Assembly (NCBI GenBank): GCA_014058105.1
Contig: JACGCM010002669.1
Span: 434,001 to 498,000 of the forward strand
Origin: Kingdonia uniflora
Lineage: Eukaryota > Streptophyta > Magnoliopsida > Ranunculales > Circaeasteraceae
Direction of reading: 5' to 3'
DNA length: 64,000 bases
A program made the translations under genes and the position numbers. The notes beneath the pieces are model-generated. The model saw nothing but the letters and a program-made list of their open reading frames with translations, made no database searches and was not told the DNA's origin. Below are positions 35,236 through 46,399 of this stretch, one piece after another. Each line of letters opens with the position of its first letter. Within the stretch, counting starts at the first letter, position 1.

Positions 35236-35419
35236 AAATAGATGTGCATTTTTTTTATACGAACGACAAATTTATATGTCGCAAAAATATGGCATTTATA
35301 ACCGCCGTTAACAAAAATGACTCCATTTTTGGCAACACTTGTTAACGATAATTTATACATTGTAAATCAAGTATTAACGATAGATATATCTGTTACTAAT
35401 ATTAATTTTTAACGTAGTG
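35236..35419 (-). mobile_element. Possible CACTA-type terminal fragment
   Basis: The right end reads ttaacgtagtg, which is CACTACGTTAAAAA on the minus strand, a CACTA-like terminus. It is followed inward by short repeats of taacgata-type words (35335-35400). No opposite end was found, so this is a solo end or a chance match. Confidence 0.35.
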
Positions 35420-36597
35420 AATAGTTCACAGTGAAACGAAGGCCATGACCTCAGTCGAACCAGTTATAAATTTTTTGCAATACATTACCCTAAATTTTTC
35501 TGGCATCTTTTAGCTAACTACGGTCGTGAAATAACAATAGACGACGATGTGTCAAAGCGATCCAATGCTCTCAATCGGAGCTCAGCTCTAGAACACTAAT
35601 GGTGACGATTTTTTCGATTATCTGAATGAAATTGCCCTTTGGCCCTTAAAGATAGACATGAATTTATGTTTGTATATTTGGAAGTGGAGATGATTCATGT
35701 TTTCAATGAGCTCGTCAAAGAATAGAAGATCGTCAAGACATTTCCCCGGCTACACTACCACGTTCTTTTTGTCACGTCTTCAAGTATTTAACCTACTTAT
35801 TGCTAAAATGGTTTATACAAGAACCCTATTTACAACAGTCTAACGCATCTTCCATTATTACTTGTACTTGTGATTAATAGGCAAAAAGGCCAACATATGA
35901 ACAAGAGAGAAACTTTAGGTGGTAGTAAACTATGTGTACGACGAAAATTGGATTTGTCACCTTCACCAATTAACAATAACACTACAATCATACATGTGGA
36001 GAAATTTCAACAAATAGACTTAGTTTCAGAATCAAGCAATACATGTACATGGAAAAACCTTGTTGAAGATAATATAGTATCCCCAAAGTGAAGCTTGCAC
36101 AGTTATTGGTTTTCTTTATCCAAAATTATTGGTAGCTTAGTGTTTACGAGAAGATGGCCGCTTAGAGAGATTTTAAAGAATTTATTAGTTTTTTATCCTA
36201 AAGAAAGACCCAATTATCTCGAAATGGTTTAAAATCTTTGTACTGTTTTTCTTTATTAAGTCCATGTTTCTTACTCAAATAAATAGATCACCTTGCTCCA
36301 TTGCTCTTGGTAGAATGCCATTGCTCTTGGACATTTTGTATAAGTGGGCTTTGCTAGATTTAAAATGCAATAGAAAAGATGTTTATTTTGGATGGGCCTT
36401 GGTAAGTGCAAAGTGGAAATGAATACCAAAACTGCCTTATGCCCATATACCCATATCCTCCATGAGTTCATGTACAAACACTGCTTTAGGTATAGAAAAC
36501 GATGGGCTTGTAAAAAATGTTTTTCAATAATGGGCTTTAAACACAGATCATATCAGACCTTTGGGTTGAGTTTTGGTGTCGTGTTTTTGGTAAACAT
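35420..36597. other. Intergenic region, nothing recognised
   Basis: Short ORFs exist on both strands (for example 35870-36091, +) but show no domain or splice context. It may contain degraded gene or repeat sequence. Confidence 0.4.
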
Positions 36598-36729
36598 TAA
36601 GGTGGTGTTTGTTTTTAAGTTTCCAACTGCTGAATTTTCTTGTTGAATTTTTTCTTAGCTTGCTTCAACTGCTGAATTTTTTTGCTAAATTTTTTTTCAG
36701 CACTTAAAAGAAATAAAACACACACCACC
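36598..36729. mobile_element. Short MITE, 132 bp, hAT-like
   Basis: The left end aaggtggtgtttgttttta is mirrored by aaataaaacacacaccacct at the right. Both flanks show aacatt (36592-36597 and 36730-36735), a likely target duplication of at least 6 bp. The interior repeats aactgctgaatttt and its complement, giving a fold-back structure. Confidence 0.65.
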
Positions 36730-37068
36730 TAACATTTTGATCATCGTGTCACCTTGATCATGCTCACATACCCAACGTCTATTTTTATTGAATATATCAC
36801 TTCAGCTCCTAACATTTTAATTATCACTTGTAATAATTTAAAATTGGCTCAAATTATTACTAGTCTCAATGAAATAAATCCCATATCACCAACTATTTTC
36901 ATCTTCCATTTTGTATAAATATTTCCTTTTCTAGCAAATTGCTAAATTGAGGCAGAGAAAAATTTAAATTTCCAGAATGAGTTAGTGAGATTCCTTTTAA
37001 CATAAGAGGAAACGCAGCAGGTTGTGAGTTGAGTTGGGTTTGCAAACCCACACTCAAACCCATACTTT
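36730..37068. other. Spacer with a palindrome beside the Harbinger element
   Basis: There is no gene. At 37022-37058 a near-perfect palindrome centred on gggtttgcaaaccc has arms resembling the Harbinger terminus (gtgagttgagttggg and cccacactcaaac). Confidence 0.45.
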
Positions 37069-37297
37069 GGAGTCTTCCAGCAGTAACTGTTTGGGTGTGA
37101 GTTGGGTAACCTGGCGCTACAGTAACTCAACCGAGTGTGAAGAGCTCACACTAATTTTTTTTTGAGTTTGGCGATGTTTAGATCACCATGCGGTGATCTA
37201 AACTTCTCCAAACTCAATTATTTTGATCAACACTCCCTGACTACTTCTTTCCCAAAACTAATTGTAGAGCAGAGGAGAACCTCTACGCTCTCCCCAA

Positions 37298-38768
37298 ATG
37301 GCGAACTCCGACACTAGTAGTAATAACTCTACACCGTCGACCCCGTCCTCCCATAACCCACCTTCAACACCATTTGCTCAACACCCATCATCACAATTCA
37401 CTCCATACCTCTACCAAAACCCATCGCAATTTCAACCTCAATTCCAAACACAGACGCCACCTCCGTTTACCATGTCGCAAGGGGGTCCCAGTTATGGACA
37501 ATATCAAAGTCTATTTATACTCTCTCAACCACAACCTCAGACATTTAGCCCGTACTATCAACCCTATCCGCTCACTCAACCTCAAGGTTTTTAGCCTCCA
37601 AATTACTTTCAAAACTATATATTCTATGGTGAATCTACTCAGCACAGTCAATGTGACGTAAATGCATCAATACCTGTTGAAGCGGCGGCTCCCCAAAATG
37701 AAAAAGGAAAAGGAAGAAAGAAAATAGCACTCACAAAACAAAGACAAAACATGCAAGAGCCAGAAGATGCTAAGTTTTTGGACGAGACGGATGACGCTGG
37801 AATGCATTGGACAGAAGCAGACTTTACGTGTCTCGCAAGGGCATGGGTAACAACTTATGTCCAAACAAATGGCCGCATAAAGGGTTTCACTTTCTATCAA
37901 AAGGTTAACATTTCCTTTAACAGAGACCCCGAGTGCCCCACACGACGATCATGTGGGTCTACCAAATCTTAGTGGTATGCCCTTAATGCACAATGTGTAG
38001 CGTATAAGGGGATAGTTGCTCAAGAACGATTTAGGAATAACAGCAGAAAAACATAAGAAGATCGGGTACGTTCTGATTTCCTTTAACTCAATTTTATTTA
38101 TTTCTCGCGGATATACACATTATCTATTTGTATTAGGTAATTTTGCGAATTATAGGAAAATGATGCACACAAAATCTATCAAGGCTTGAATGGTGGCAAT
38201 GACTTCAAACATCGTGAAGCGTATAAGATTTTGGCGCGAGAACCGCGATGGGCTAACCTAAGGGACGATGGGTTGAACCATACGGTGAATATACCAAGAA
38301 ATGTAGCCATGAGAACATTGGACAATTATTCTCCGGGGAACTCGGTCGGATCAAACATTCTATCGGAGGACCCCAACGGCCCACCTGCACCTCAATCCGC
38401 GGGCCCAAATTCTTACTTAGATGGTTCGTTGTATGAGGGCGGAAGCAAGCCCATCGGCCAAAAACTTCATAGAAAGAACCTTGCAACACAAAAGGTAATG
38501 GATGGTGTTACTACATCTGGTAGCGGTATCCAAACAATGCTGGATGAACTACGGTTGGGGAAGATACAAGCGAAAGAAGGAAAGGAAAGAAAAAGAGCAG
38601 AAGCAATGCAACACTAGCAAGCCAAAATAGATTTAGCAAGCAAAAGAAGTTCGCAAAATCATGGAGAAAGAATTGAGTACTCTTTCTGGACATCAATTGC
38701 AATACTATCTGCAAAGGCAAGCTGAGATCATGGAATGTCTGGCCAAGAGGGGCGGACCAGGTACTTGA
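37298..38768 (+). pseudogene. Harbinger ORF1 (Myb/SANT-like DNA-binding), broken
   Basis: It starts MANSDTSSNNSTPSTPS and has a long Q/P/S-rich N-terminal part with a stop at 37592-37594. It resumes as QEPEDAKFLDETDDAGMHWTEADFTCLARAW, a trihelix/SANT-like start, up to about 38040. After an intron-like gap it continues from 38153 with NDAHKIYQGLNGGNDFKHREAYKIL, then DGSLYEGGSKPIGQK, the NAM-associated C-terminal pattern. It ends, after a frame change near 38635, in RQAEIMECLAKRGG. ORF1 proteins help the transposase bind element ends. Stops and frame changes make this copy dead. Confidence 0.8.
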
Positions 38769-39034
38769 AGTGGTGATGAAATATAATTTAAATTTGCTGT
38801 ATATAGAAGTTTTTTTATCCAAGAATGTAGTTTAATAACCAATAATGTAAACGTTTGAATAATATACTGCTCGAAATTCTACAGTGTGCTTTTGAAATGT
38901 CTATTTCTGATAATATTGTGTTAAATCAAATACAAGATCAATATTACGTTAAAAAACATGTTTAATAAACTTGTACGACTAAGAGAAGTATTAAATTATA
39001 TCAAGAATACGCAAATATTATAAGAAATAGAGTA

Positions 39035-40370
39035 CTAAGTTTGAAGATTTCCCTTCACGGCCCACAAATGCTCGATTAGGTCATCCTTTAGATCAAAGCG
39101 AAGTTCTCGACTTCGAATCCGGTTCATTTTCGATATAAAAGATTTTATTGTTCCGCGTTCGCATACAATATCGAACCGTTCGCCTTCGATAGTTGAGGGC
39201 TCGGCCGGATTGTAGTCTAAGTATGATGGGAATGCACCTCGTTCCTCTTCGACGATCTTATTGCATTATCACGCACGCCTTCATGACATTGCTCAAAACC
39301 TGGGGGTCCCACAATTTAATCGGATTTTTTACAACATTGAACCGAGATTGTAAAACCCCAAACGCTCATTCTATGTCATTTCTGTAACTTTCTTGTTGTT
39401 GAGCAAATAATTTTTGTTTCGCTGTAACCGGATTGGATATGGTTTGGACAAGTGTTCCCCATTTGGGGTACATGCCATCCGCTAGGTAATACCCCATATC
39501 ATAAGCTTTTTTGGCAATTGAATAATTGCAAGGCGGGAAGATACCCTCGACCAGGTCGGTGAAAAGATATGATTGTTGCAGGACATTGATATCTTTGTTA
39601 GACCCTGGTAACCCAAAAAAAGTATGCTAAATCCAAAGGTCGTGTGAAGCTACCACTTCAAGAATCAGTGTCGCCTTGGGGTAATGACCAGTAAATTGAC
39701 CGTGCCAAGCTTTGGGATAATTTTTCCATATCCAATACATGCAATCAAGTCTTCCTAACATGTCAGGAAATCCCCGGGACTCTCCGATCGCTTTTAACTT
39801 TTTGACGTCGGCTGCGTTTGGTGCTCGAAGATATTTTTCGCCAATAATTTGTATAACCGCAACACAAAACCTTTTCACACATAATAAGGTTATGTTTTTT
39901 TCAATTCAGATATATTCGTCAAAAAGATCTACCATAACACCATAGTTTAGGAAACGTAGTGTTGCGACTACCTTTTGGTACAGTGATAACCCCATAGTAC
40001 CAGCGTTGTTAGGTTTCTGGACAAAATAATAATTATGTACAACGAATGCATCGAATAGAAGCATAAACATGTCTCTACTCATACGAAAATGCCACCAAAA
40101 TTCTCATGGCTCATATGTGCAATTCGGCTTGAAGTAGTCTCGCATAATGCTGTAATTCCCCAATTGGTGATCTTGATTCTTTCTCTTATCCTTACGCCCC
40201 ATGACACTCCCGCCGTAACTCGAAGTTGCATCCTCAACTACTATGTTCATTGCAGCTTGGTGCAGAACGCAAATTGCCACCGCACAATTAAAAATAAGAT
40301 CATCAGAGGAGGACGACGACGATAAACCTAGAGGATCGAGTGTGGATGAATTGGATGATGAAGAAGACAT
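39035..40370 (-). pseudogene. PIF/Harbinger transposase 1 (DDE_Tnp4 family), broken
   Basis: The frame opens MSSSSSNSSTLDPLGLSSSS, with MGRKDKRKNQDHQL at about residue 55. Downstream come RDMFMLLFDAF and MGLSLYQKVVATLRFLNYG, then (39627-39878) SRGFPDMLGRLDCMYWIWKN with the first catalytic Asp and ASHDLWI. Next are TFFGLPGSNKDINVL, MGYYLADGMYPKWGTL and AFGVLQSRFNVV with the Glu position just upstream read as stop-AFG. The C-terminus runs to ELRFDLKDDLIEHL near 39060. At least four stops or frame changes are present. It is transcribed away from ORF1's far end, in the opposite orientation. Confidence 0.85.
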
Positions 40371-40506
40371 TTAAGGCTATGGAGTTGAGAGAAAGGTGTA
40401 ATATCAGATGGTGAATAAGTTTCCAATGGAAGAGAGAAGTGTAAATGGGAGAAATGTAAAAGGGGAAGAAGTTGTGGGTCTTTTTCCATAGATTTGGCAG
40501 TAAAAC

Positions 40507-40543
40507 GAACACCGCGCGGTGTTCCTTTTACCGCGCGGTGTTC
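40507..40543. promoter_or_regulatory. GC-rich palindrome pair upstream of transposase 1
   Basis: gaacaccgcgcggtgttc (40507-40524) is a perfect 18-bp palindrome. It is followed six bases later by accgcgcggtgttc (40530-40543). The pair lies 137 bp upstream of the transposase start. Related copies lie near the right end of the element (43466-43508). Confidence 0.75.
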
Positions 40544-40599
40544 ATTTTACCGCCAAATCTATGTTTTTATTCGACCTCAGTGATAATTTTGCATGATTA

Positions 40600-40925
40600 G
40601 AATTTGGTTCTATTCGAATAAAACTGCTCAGTGCCAAATTGTGCAAAATTGTTAAAATTTATTCGAACAAACAAATAGTCTGTTCGAATAGACATTGAAA
40701 AAACTCTACCAAAAGCCTAAAATCTTCACCAAATAGTTTGTTCGAATAAAGTACCTCAGTGCAAAATCTGTGCAAATTTATTCGAATAAAACACCTTAGG
40801 GTCTATTCGAATAAAACACTTTAGGGTCTATTCGAATAAAACACCTCAGTGTAAATTTATTCGAACAGACAAATAGTCAAATTTTAACAAAAACTAAATA
40901 ACTTATTCGAATAGACTTAGGGTCA
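40600..40925. repeat. Minisatellite-like array of TTCGAATA words
   Basis: Nine ttcgaata or ttcgaaca words occur in about 310 bp. Three consecutive units of about 25 bp (attcgaataaaacacctta plus gggtct) lie at 40780-40850. The array sits between the palindrome pair and the PMD gene's 3' end. Confidence 0.7.
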
Positions 40926-41164
40926 TCTACATAATCATAGCTGAGGTTATCTATACCTCAGTAAGCAATTTATTCTAATAGATATTGAAAAAATTCTCCC
41001 AAATACCAAAAAACTTCAGCCAATTTCAACATTAGATAATCATGGCTAATGAACATTAAGAACATCCAAAATATCGCCTACAAAAACATTGTCTACCCAG
41101 AATCATCTATATAATCACAGCTGAGCTTTTACATCGTCTAAAAAAACATTAAAAATACCTATAT

Positions 41165-43336
41165 CTACTCAGAATCATCTCCAGTACCCCGCCCCCTACG
41201 ACTAGTACTGCCTCCCCTGGTTTGCGGACCTGATCCACGCTGCCTCGTCCTCGCACCACTCCAGGTGGTAGCTGCACCGTCCGTTCATCACGCCCCCTCT
41301 TCAGCTGTAGGTTCTGAACGGGACAAAGAAAATGTATAAATATTTTGACAAAATAAATATGATATTAAGAAAAAAAAAATACATAAATAAATTACTTATA
41401 TGGGCATATAGCTGATGATCTATACTGTCAATTTGCCTGTGGGCATTAGCAAGCCCATCCTCCAACTCCTGGAGCCTTTGTGCATCCCACACAGACTCTG
41501 TAAGGATGAGTCGCCGCATACCATGGATCAGGTACCACAACTCCTCTGTACCACAGGAGGAAGAGATGGGTGACGGGTCCCTTAAGTGGGCGATGGAGAG
41601 CCTCTCACGCCGCCCTGTCCACTCCATGTGCCACCCCAGATCTGGCTCCTCCGCCTCGCTAGGCAAACTGAAGTCCTGGGACAGGCTATGAATCGACGCT
41701 GACGTAACCACCACAGGTGTAATACCAATTATGAGTGCAGTCGGTCTGAACATATATATATTCCCCATCATCTGGGAATCTGTCAACATGTGACCTACCT
41801 CTGAAGTTTGTTCAGTACAGTATGAGGCGTAAGTCTCTCGCTCCTCCCCTACCACAAACTGGTCACAGTCAAGGAACCCGGCCTGTCTCATCTCATGTAA
41901 AATCGTTAGACTAATATATGGCGACATGTTAAGCAGAGGATCTAAAGGAATACACACCTCGCCAGCCATCTGCCTCCAAGATCTATCCCCCAAGTAATAT
42001 TCGTAGTTTCCATTTGATACTTGAAGTGGCATTCTCTTACGGGATAAGAGTTTTGTAGTCTGTACGTCCTCTATCTCAGACACCGCAGACTCTAACCAAG
42101 GTTCTCAGGTGACCGTGTCAATAGTACGGTGGTCAATGTGGTATCTGTCTAGAATAAATAGATTGGTTGCCTGGTCATTTATTTTCCTCCTATCCCTCCT
42201 TTCCCATGCTCTGAGACGCGGATAGGTCGAGTACTTAACATCTTCCTTGACAATAGGGTGAGCAACCCCACAATACTCGTAGAACCAATACTGCATTTTA
42301 GAACAACATAAAAAATAATAATAATTTATATTTAAGATGTTTATTAGAATATATTTGATTTGTAAAAGGAAAAAGTGTTAGTGTACCGTAAGATATTGGA
42401 CAAATCCAGTGATGGAACCCACGGTCGTGACTGCGGTATTCAAACCATAGTACAGGGAAGCAAGAATAGCAGAACCCCAGTCATATTAGGCAACCGAGTC
42501 CAAATCGGCCACGACCGCGAGATATCCAAGCGGGACGTTGTCGTTGGCCGTTTGGAACCACAAATGTCTCATCATGAAGAGGATAAAAGTACGAGCAATA
42601 GTAATAACATCCTCCCGATCAGCTGCGACGGTCAAGTACGTATCCAAATGTGAAATGTTGACGTTCCTACTCTTTATATGGTTGGAATCAATGTTGGGGA
42701 GCAATTGCCTCGCATTGAATAAAATAGACCATGTGTCATCATACGACACCTGTGTCGGATATCGACCAATTGACAATGATGTCAGCATAGTAAAATTGAG
42801 AGGATTGACCATATCTCCGCACACGAGAACAGAAACGTGTGTGTGGTCAGCCACCAACGCTCAGTAAGCGTCTGAATTAGCCGGTTATCTGAATTTCCCA
42901 AGCGTATATCCATAAACTGTCCGAAAATATTCACCACGGCGTCCCTTATAGGTGGAATTGTGGAAATCTCCTTCCACACTTTGATCACCGTAGTGAATGT
43001 GTCGTGCACAAGCATCGAATCTCGATTCTGTTAATTGAGGCATTTTGTCAAACACTTGATTTATGGAAAAAATAAATTCATAATTATACTAAAACTTACC
43101 GTGAGTTCCTTTCCCGTGTAATAAATGTGACTGACTTCGTCTGGGAGTTGGGTAATACACCTCTGCGGGAAGTTTTCTTTGGTTGGGTTTGGTAAAGATT
43201 GGGGTTGGACATCTTGAAATTTCACTCGCCTTTTCTTCTTTCCAGACCTCGAGTGAGTTACGGAGCACTCTGGATCTCTTGTTCCTCTAAACCCAGGCAG
43301 AGTATTGGGGTGTGGGTCTCCCTCAGGCATATGCAT
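41165..43336 (-). pseudogene. Plant mobile domain (PMD/MAIN-like) gene inside Harbinger 1, nearly full length
   Basis: Four exons with GT-AG borders can be read: 43100-43336, 42387-43027, about 41400-42290 and 41165-41313. Exon 1 has PGFRGTRDPECSVTHSRSGKK. Exon 2 has the PMD landmarks LTERWWLTTHTFLFSC, CGDMVNPLNFTMLTSLSIG, ARTFILFMMRHLWF, then YDWGSAILASLYYGL. Exon 3 has YWFYEYCGVAHP and YPRLRAWERR, ending in the coiled segment RLQELEDGLANAHRQIDSID. Exon 4 is R/G/S-rich. Lesions include a one-base shift near 42822, stops near 42489 and 42105 and two stops near 41297. PMD proteins such as MAIN/MAIL1 act in the nucleus, and the domain is also spread by transposons. Confidence 0.75.
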
Positions 43337-43465
43337 TTTAATTTTGTTAGAATCATAATTTTTTTACCAGGGGTTTTAAGAGAGAGTAAGAAGTAAAGGT
43401 GAGAATAGTCGAGATGGGTATGTAGTTTTACAAACATTTGAAGCGACGGTGTTTGGAACCCCACG

Positions 43466-43508
43466 CGATGTTCCTTTTACCGCGCGATAAAAGGAACACC
43501 GCGCGGTA
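43466..43508. promoter_or_regulatory. GC-rich palindromes near the right end of Harbinger 1
   Basis: gttccttttaccgcgcgata continues as aaaggaac to form a 28-bp near-perfect inverted repeat (43470-43497). ggaacaccgcgcggta overlaps it. The words match the palindromes at 40507-40543, so the PMD gene is bracketed by the same motif. Confidence 0.7.
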
Positions 43509-44208
43509 TTTTAATCTCCTCAAAATTAAAATAAAAAATAAAAAAATATCTACGCTGGCAACTCACACTGGCGGCTGGGAGAGGTCGGGTGTGAGTTGTG
43601 GGTTTGGTGGGCCAAGGTGTCAGAGCTCACACCCAAACCCACACTGGCTGCTAGAGATGCTTTAACATGTAGGGCTGGCAATTCGGGTCGGTGGGTCGGG
43701 CTCGGGCTGGGTTTTGCGGGCCTTGTAAAGTATCAGGCCGGGCTGGGTTGGGCCAAAAATCTTTGTTGGGCTGGGCCGGGCTTTCATATAGATGATTAAT
43801 CCCGCAGCCTGCCCATGAATAATATGGGCTGAGTTTGGGCTGGGCTATATGGGCTAGGATTGGGTTGGGCTATATGGGCTGGGCCGGGCTGGCCTATATG
43901 GGCTGGGTTTGGGTTGGGCTATATGGGCTGGGTTTGGGTTGGGCCAGATGGGTCAGTTTTATGGGCGGGCTTATTGAAAAACTTAGAAAAATAAAATTAC
44001 ATTCATTAAAGAAAAGAACACCCGTTTATTAATTTTTAGAGAAAATGAGAGGGGGACATAAAACCTTACCTCTGTACAACTTGAAAAAAAGAAAATGAAA
44101 AATACAGAGTTCTTATTTAGCCTCATGTCAAAATAATAAGGTGGGGGACCTAAACCGTACCTCTTTAAACAAAAATAACTAAGTTCATAAATCTTCAGTT
44201 AAATCTTC

Positions 44209-46254
44209 TTATGATCCTTGTGGCATCAAATCTTGATTTTTGTCATCCGCTAAATACCAGTCTCTTAGGCACATAGTCGCTTTAATTGTGTCAGGCGCCA
44301 AACTACTCCTATAATTTGTTATTAATCGTCTAGCTCCACTGAAAGATGCCTCGGATGCTACTGTTGAAACTGGAATTGCAAGAATGTCGCGAACGATCGC
44401 AGCAAGAATAGGATATTTGTTTTCATTAATCTTCCACCATTTCAAAATGTTAAAATCCGCATCTAGATCTATTATTTCTGAATCGAGGTAACGACTCAAT
44501 TCATTTGATCTGCTACTCTGGGTTCCTCGACGAATGTTATGAAGTATTCTTGATGCCGCAGAATCTCGTGGTATAGATAAGTTTGGTTGAACAGGCGGTA
44601 ATGGTCCATTAAATTTACCAGTCGACTCATAATCCTTAAATAATGATGTTATAGTACTTTTAGCTAATTCAATTTCAGAAGTATATGTAAATGGATAAAG
44701 GACTTTCTTATAAAAAATTTCAAGTACATTTAGCTTAAATTGGGGGTTGAATAATGTAGCTACGACCCAAGCCAATGGAATATGGTCAAAATACTTTTTA
44801 TACTTTCCATTCATCTCGGCACAAATGTTTTCAAATTGTCTATTATGTTTATGTCTTTCAAATGTTTCACAAATGTTAACTAAATGTCTAATAACTTCAG
44901 AAGATGTAACATGATAACTCTTGGAAAAACATAGTGTTGTTTCATAAAAAACTTTAAGAAAATCTCTAAGTAATTCAGCTACTACCCAATCATTATCAGT
45001 GACAGTGTGAAGGAGGTTTTTTGACATTTGGTATTGTGTAATTGATTGTTTTAAAGAAAGTACCGCATCTAACATAAAAAATGTTGAGTTCCACCTATGT
45101 TGAACATCTAGAGGTGGTTTTCTCGGTTTTTTATTTTGAGTATGACATATTTTTGTGAAATCTTGATAACGTTTTTGTGAACTGTGTAAATAAAGTGTTG
45201 TTTGTCTTAGATTTTTCAAAACATCTTTGCATACATTTAATCCATCTTTTACCATAAGATTAATAATATGACAACAACATCTAATTTTGAAATATTGACC
45301 ATTATGTTGAATAGGTAACCAATTCTTTAATTCTGCACTAGTGCGGTCATTTGAACTAGCATTATCCAAGGAAGTAGAAAATATTTTGTTTTGAAATTCC
45401 ATATTCGTTTATCGCTTCAAAAACGAAATTAGTTATAGTTAAACCATCATGAGGGCTTTCAAGCAACCTAAACCAAATAATTATTTTCTGTATTGTCTAG
45501 GTAGAGTCTAAGAAGTGTGTAGTAACACAACAAAATCCTAGTTTTGTTGGAGAGCTCCATAAATCGCTCGTAAGAGATATTTTTCCAGGAGTATTTTGCA
45601 AGACAATTTTTAATTTTTTCTTTTCAATTTTGTAGAATTTAAAAATATCAGCTTTAACTGTATTTCTACCAGGTGGTTGAAAAATATCTCCATATGTTTT
45701 CCTAATAAACCTTTTAAATGCATCTTTTTCAGAAAAACTAAATGCTTGTTCGTCCACAACTATAAATCTAACCAGTTCTGCATGGGCGACATCTTGATTA
45801 AAGCGAAAAGAAGTAATATTACCTGCTGGAGACCTACCTAATAGGGTTTGTGCAGGATCTTGATTTTTCTTACAGTTCCATGTCTTTTAAGGTGGGAAGT
45901 GTTGCCTGTGGTTTTAGCAGAGTAACCTTTTTTATCACAATATTTGCAATCAGCCTTTTGTATCATCACACCGGGATTATTTTTCTAATCAGGATGTAAA
46001 AGCTCATACTTAGTAAACCATAGCCAAACATCTGATGTTCTCTTATTTGCTTGTTTTGGATTTTTACTAGATGAGGTAGACATTTGAAGGCTAGGAATTT
46101 GAGGACTCGTATTTTGGGTGTTCGGAGTTTGTTCTTCTGATGGCATCTCCGTATCAAAATATAATGGTGTAAGATGTGGATCATTTTCAATAAAATCTAG
46201 TAGGGGACTTTGGTTGTCAACATCCCGGATGGTGAGAAATCTTTTCTTTGACAT
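44209..46254 (-). pseudogene. hAT transposase (BED zinc finger, RICESLEEPER-like), broken
   Basis: The N-terminal block (45985-46254) starts MSKKRFLTIRDVDNQSP and runs to TSDVWLWFTKYELLHPD. A BED finger follows in another frame with CKYCDKKG and TSHLKRHGT (about 45880-45950). The 45497-45757 block has the RFIRKTYGDIFQPPGR and KISLTSDLWSS parts and ends in a TAG where family members have Trp. A frame change at about 45385 leads into the 397-codon block from 45402 with LDNASSNDRTS, CCCHIINLMVKDGL and WNSTFFMLDAVLSLK. The C-terminal hAT dimerisation region reads LKWWKINENKYPILAAIVRD and VASEASFSGARRLI. It is close to intact but dead. Confidence 0.88.
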
Positions 46255-46399
46255 TCTACAATAAAAAAATAATATCGTTTCAGTTAAAATGATCTAAAAA
46301 TATAGGTAATGACATTATACACAAGTTCTAAGCTAAGAATATAGGTAAAAATATAAGTAATGCCGTTTATATATGCTAACATCTTCTTATGTTAGACCA

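Larger units (their letters stand above)
37069..43660. mobile_element. PIF/Harbinger transposon 1, 6.6 kb, with a PMD passenger gene
   Basis: The termini are related inverted repeats. The left reads ggagtcttccagcag with tttgggtgtgag further in. The right, reverse-complemented, reads gcatctctagcag with the same tttgggtgtgag. Inside are ORF1 (+), a DDE_Tnp4-type transposase (-) and, between the transposase promoter side and the right end, a four-exon PMD gene (-). A 3-bp TTT could be the target duplication, but this is not certain. Both transposon genes are broken. The divergent ORF1/transposase arrangement and small TIRs match plant PIF/Harbinger elements. Confidence 0.8.

Noticed and set aside
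42375..42867. Plus-strand ORFs over the PMD exon
   Set aside because: The minus strand carries the PMD motifs with consistent splice sites.
43835..44032. Plus-strand ORF rich in Gly-Trp-Tyr-Met
   Set aside because: It is read-through of the gggctggg/atatgggctggg subterminal repeats of the hAT element, with no start context or domain.
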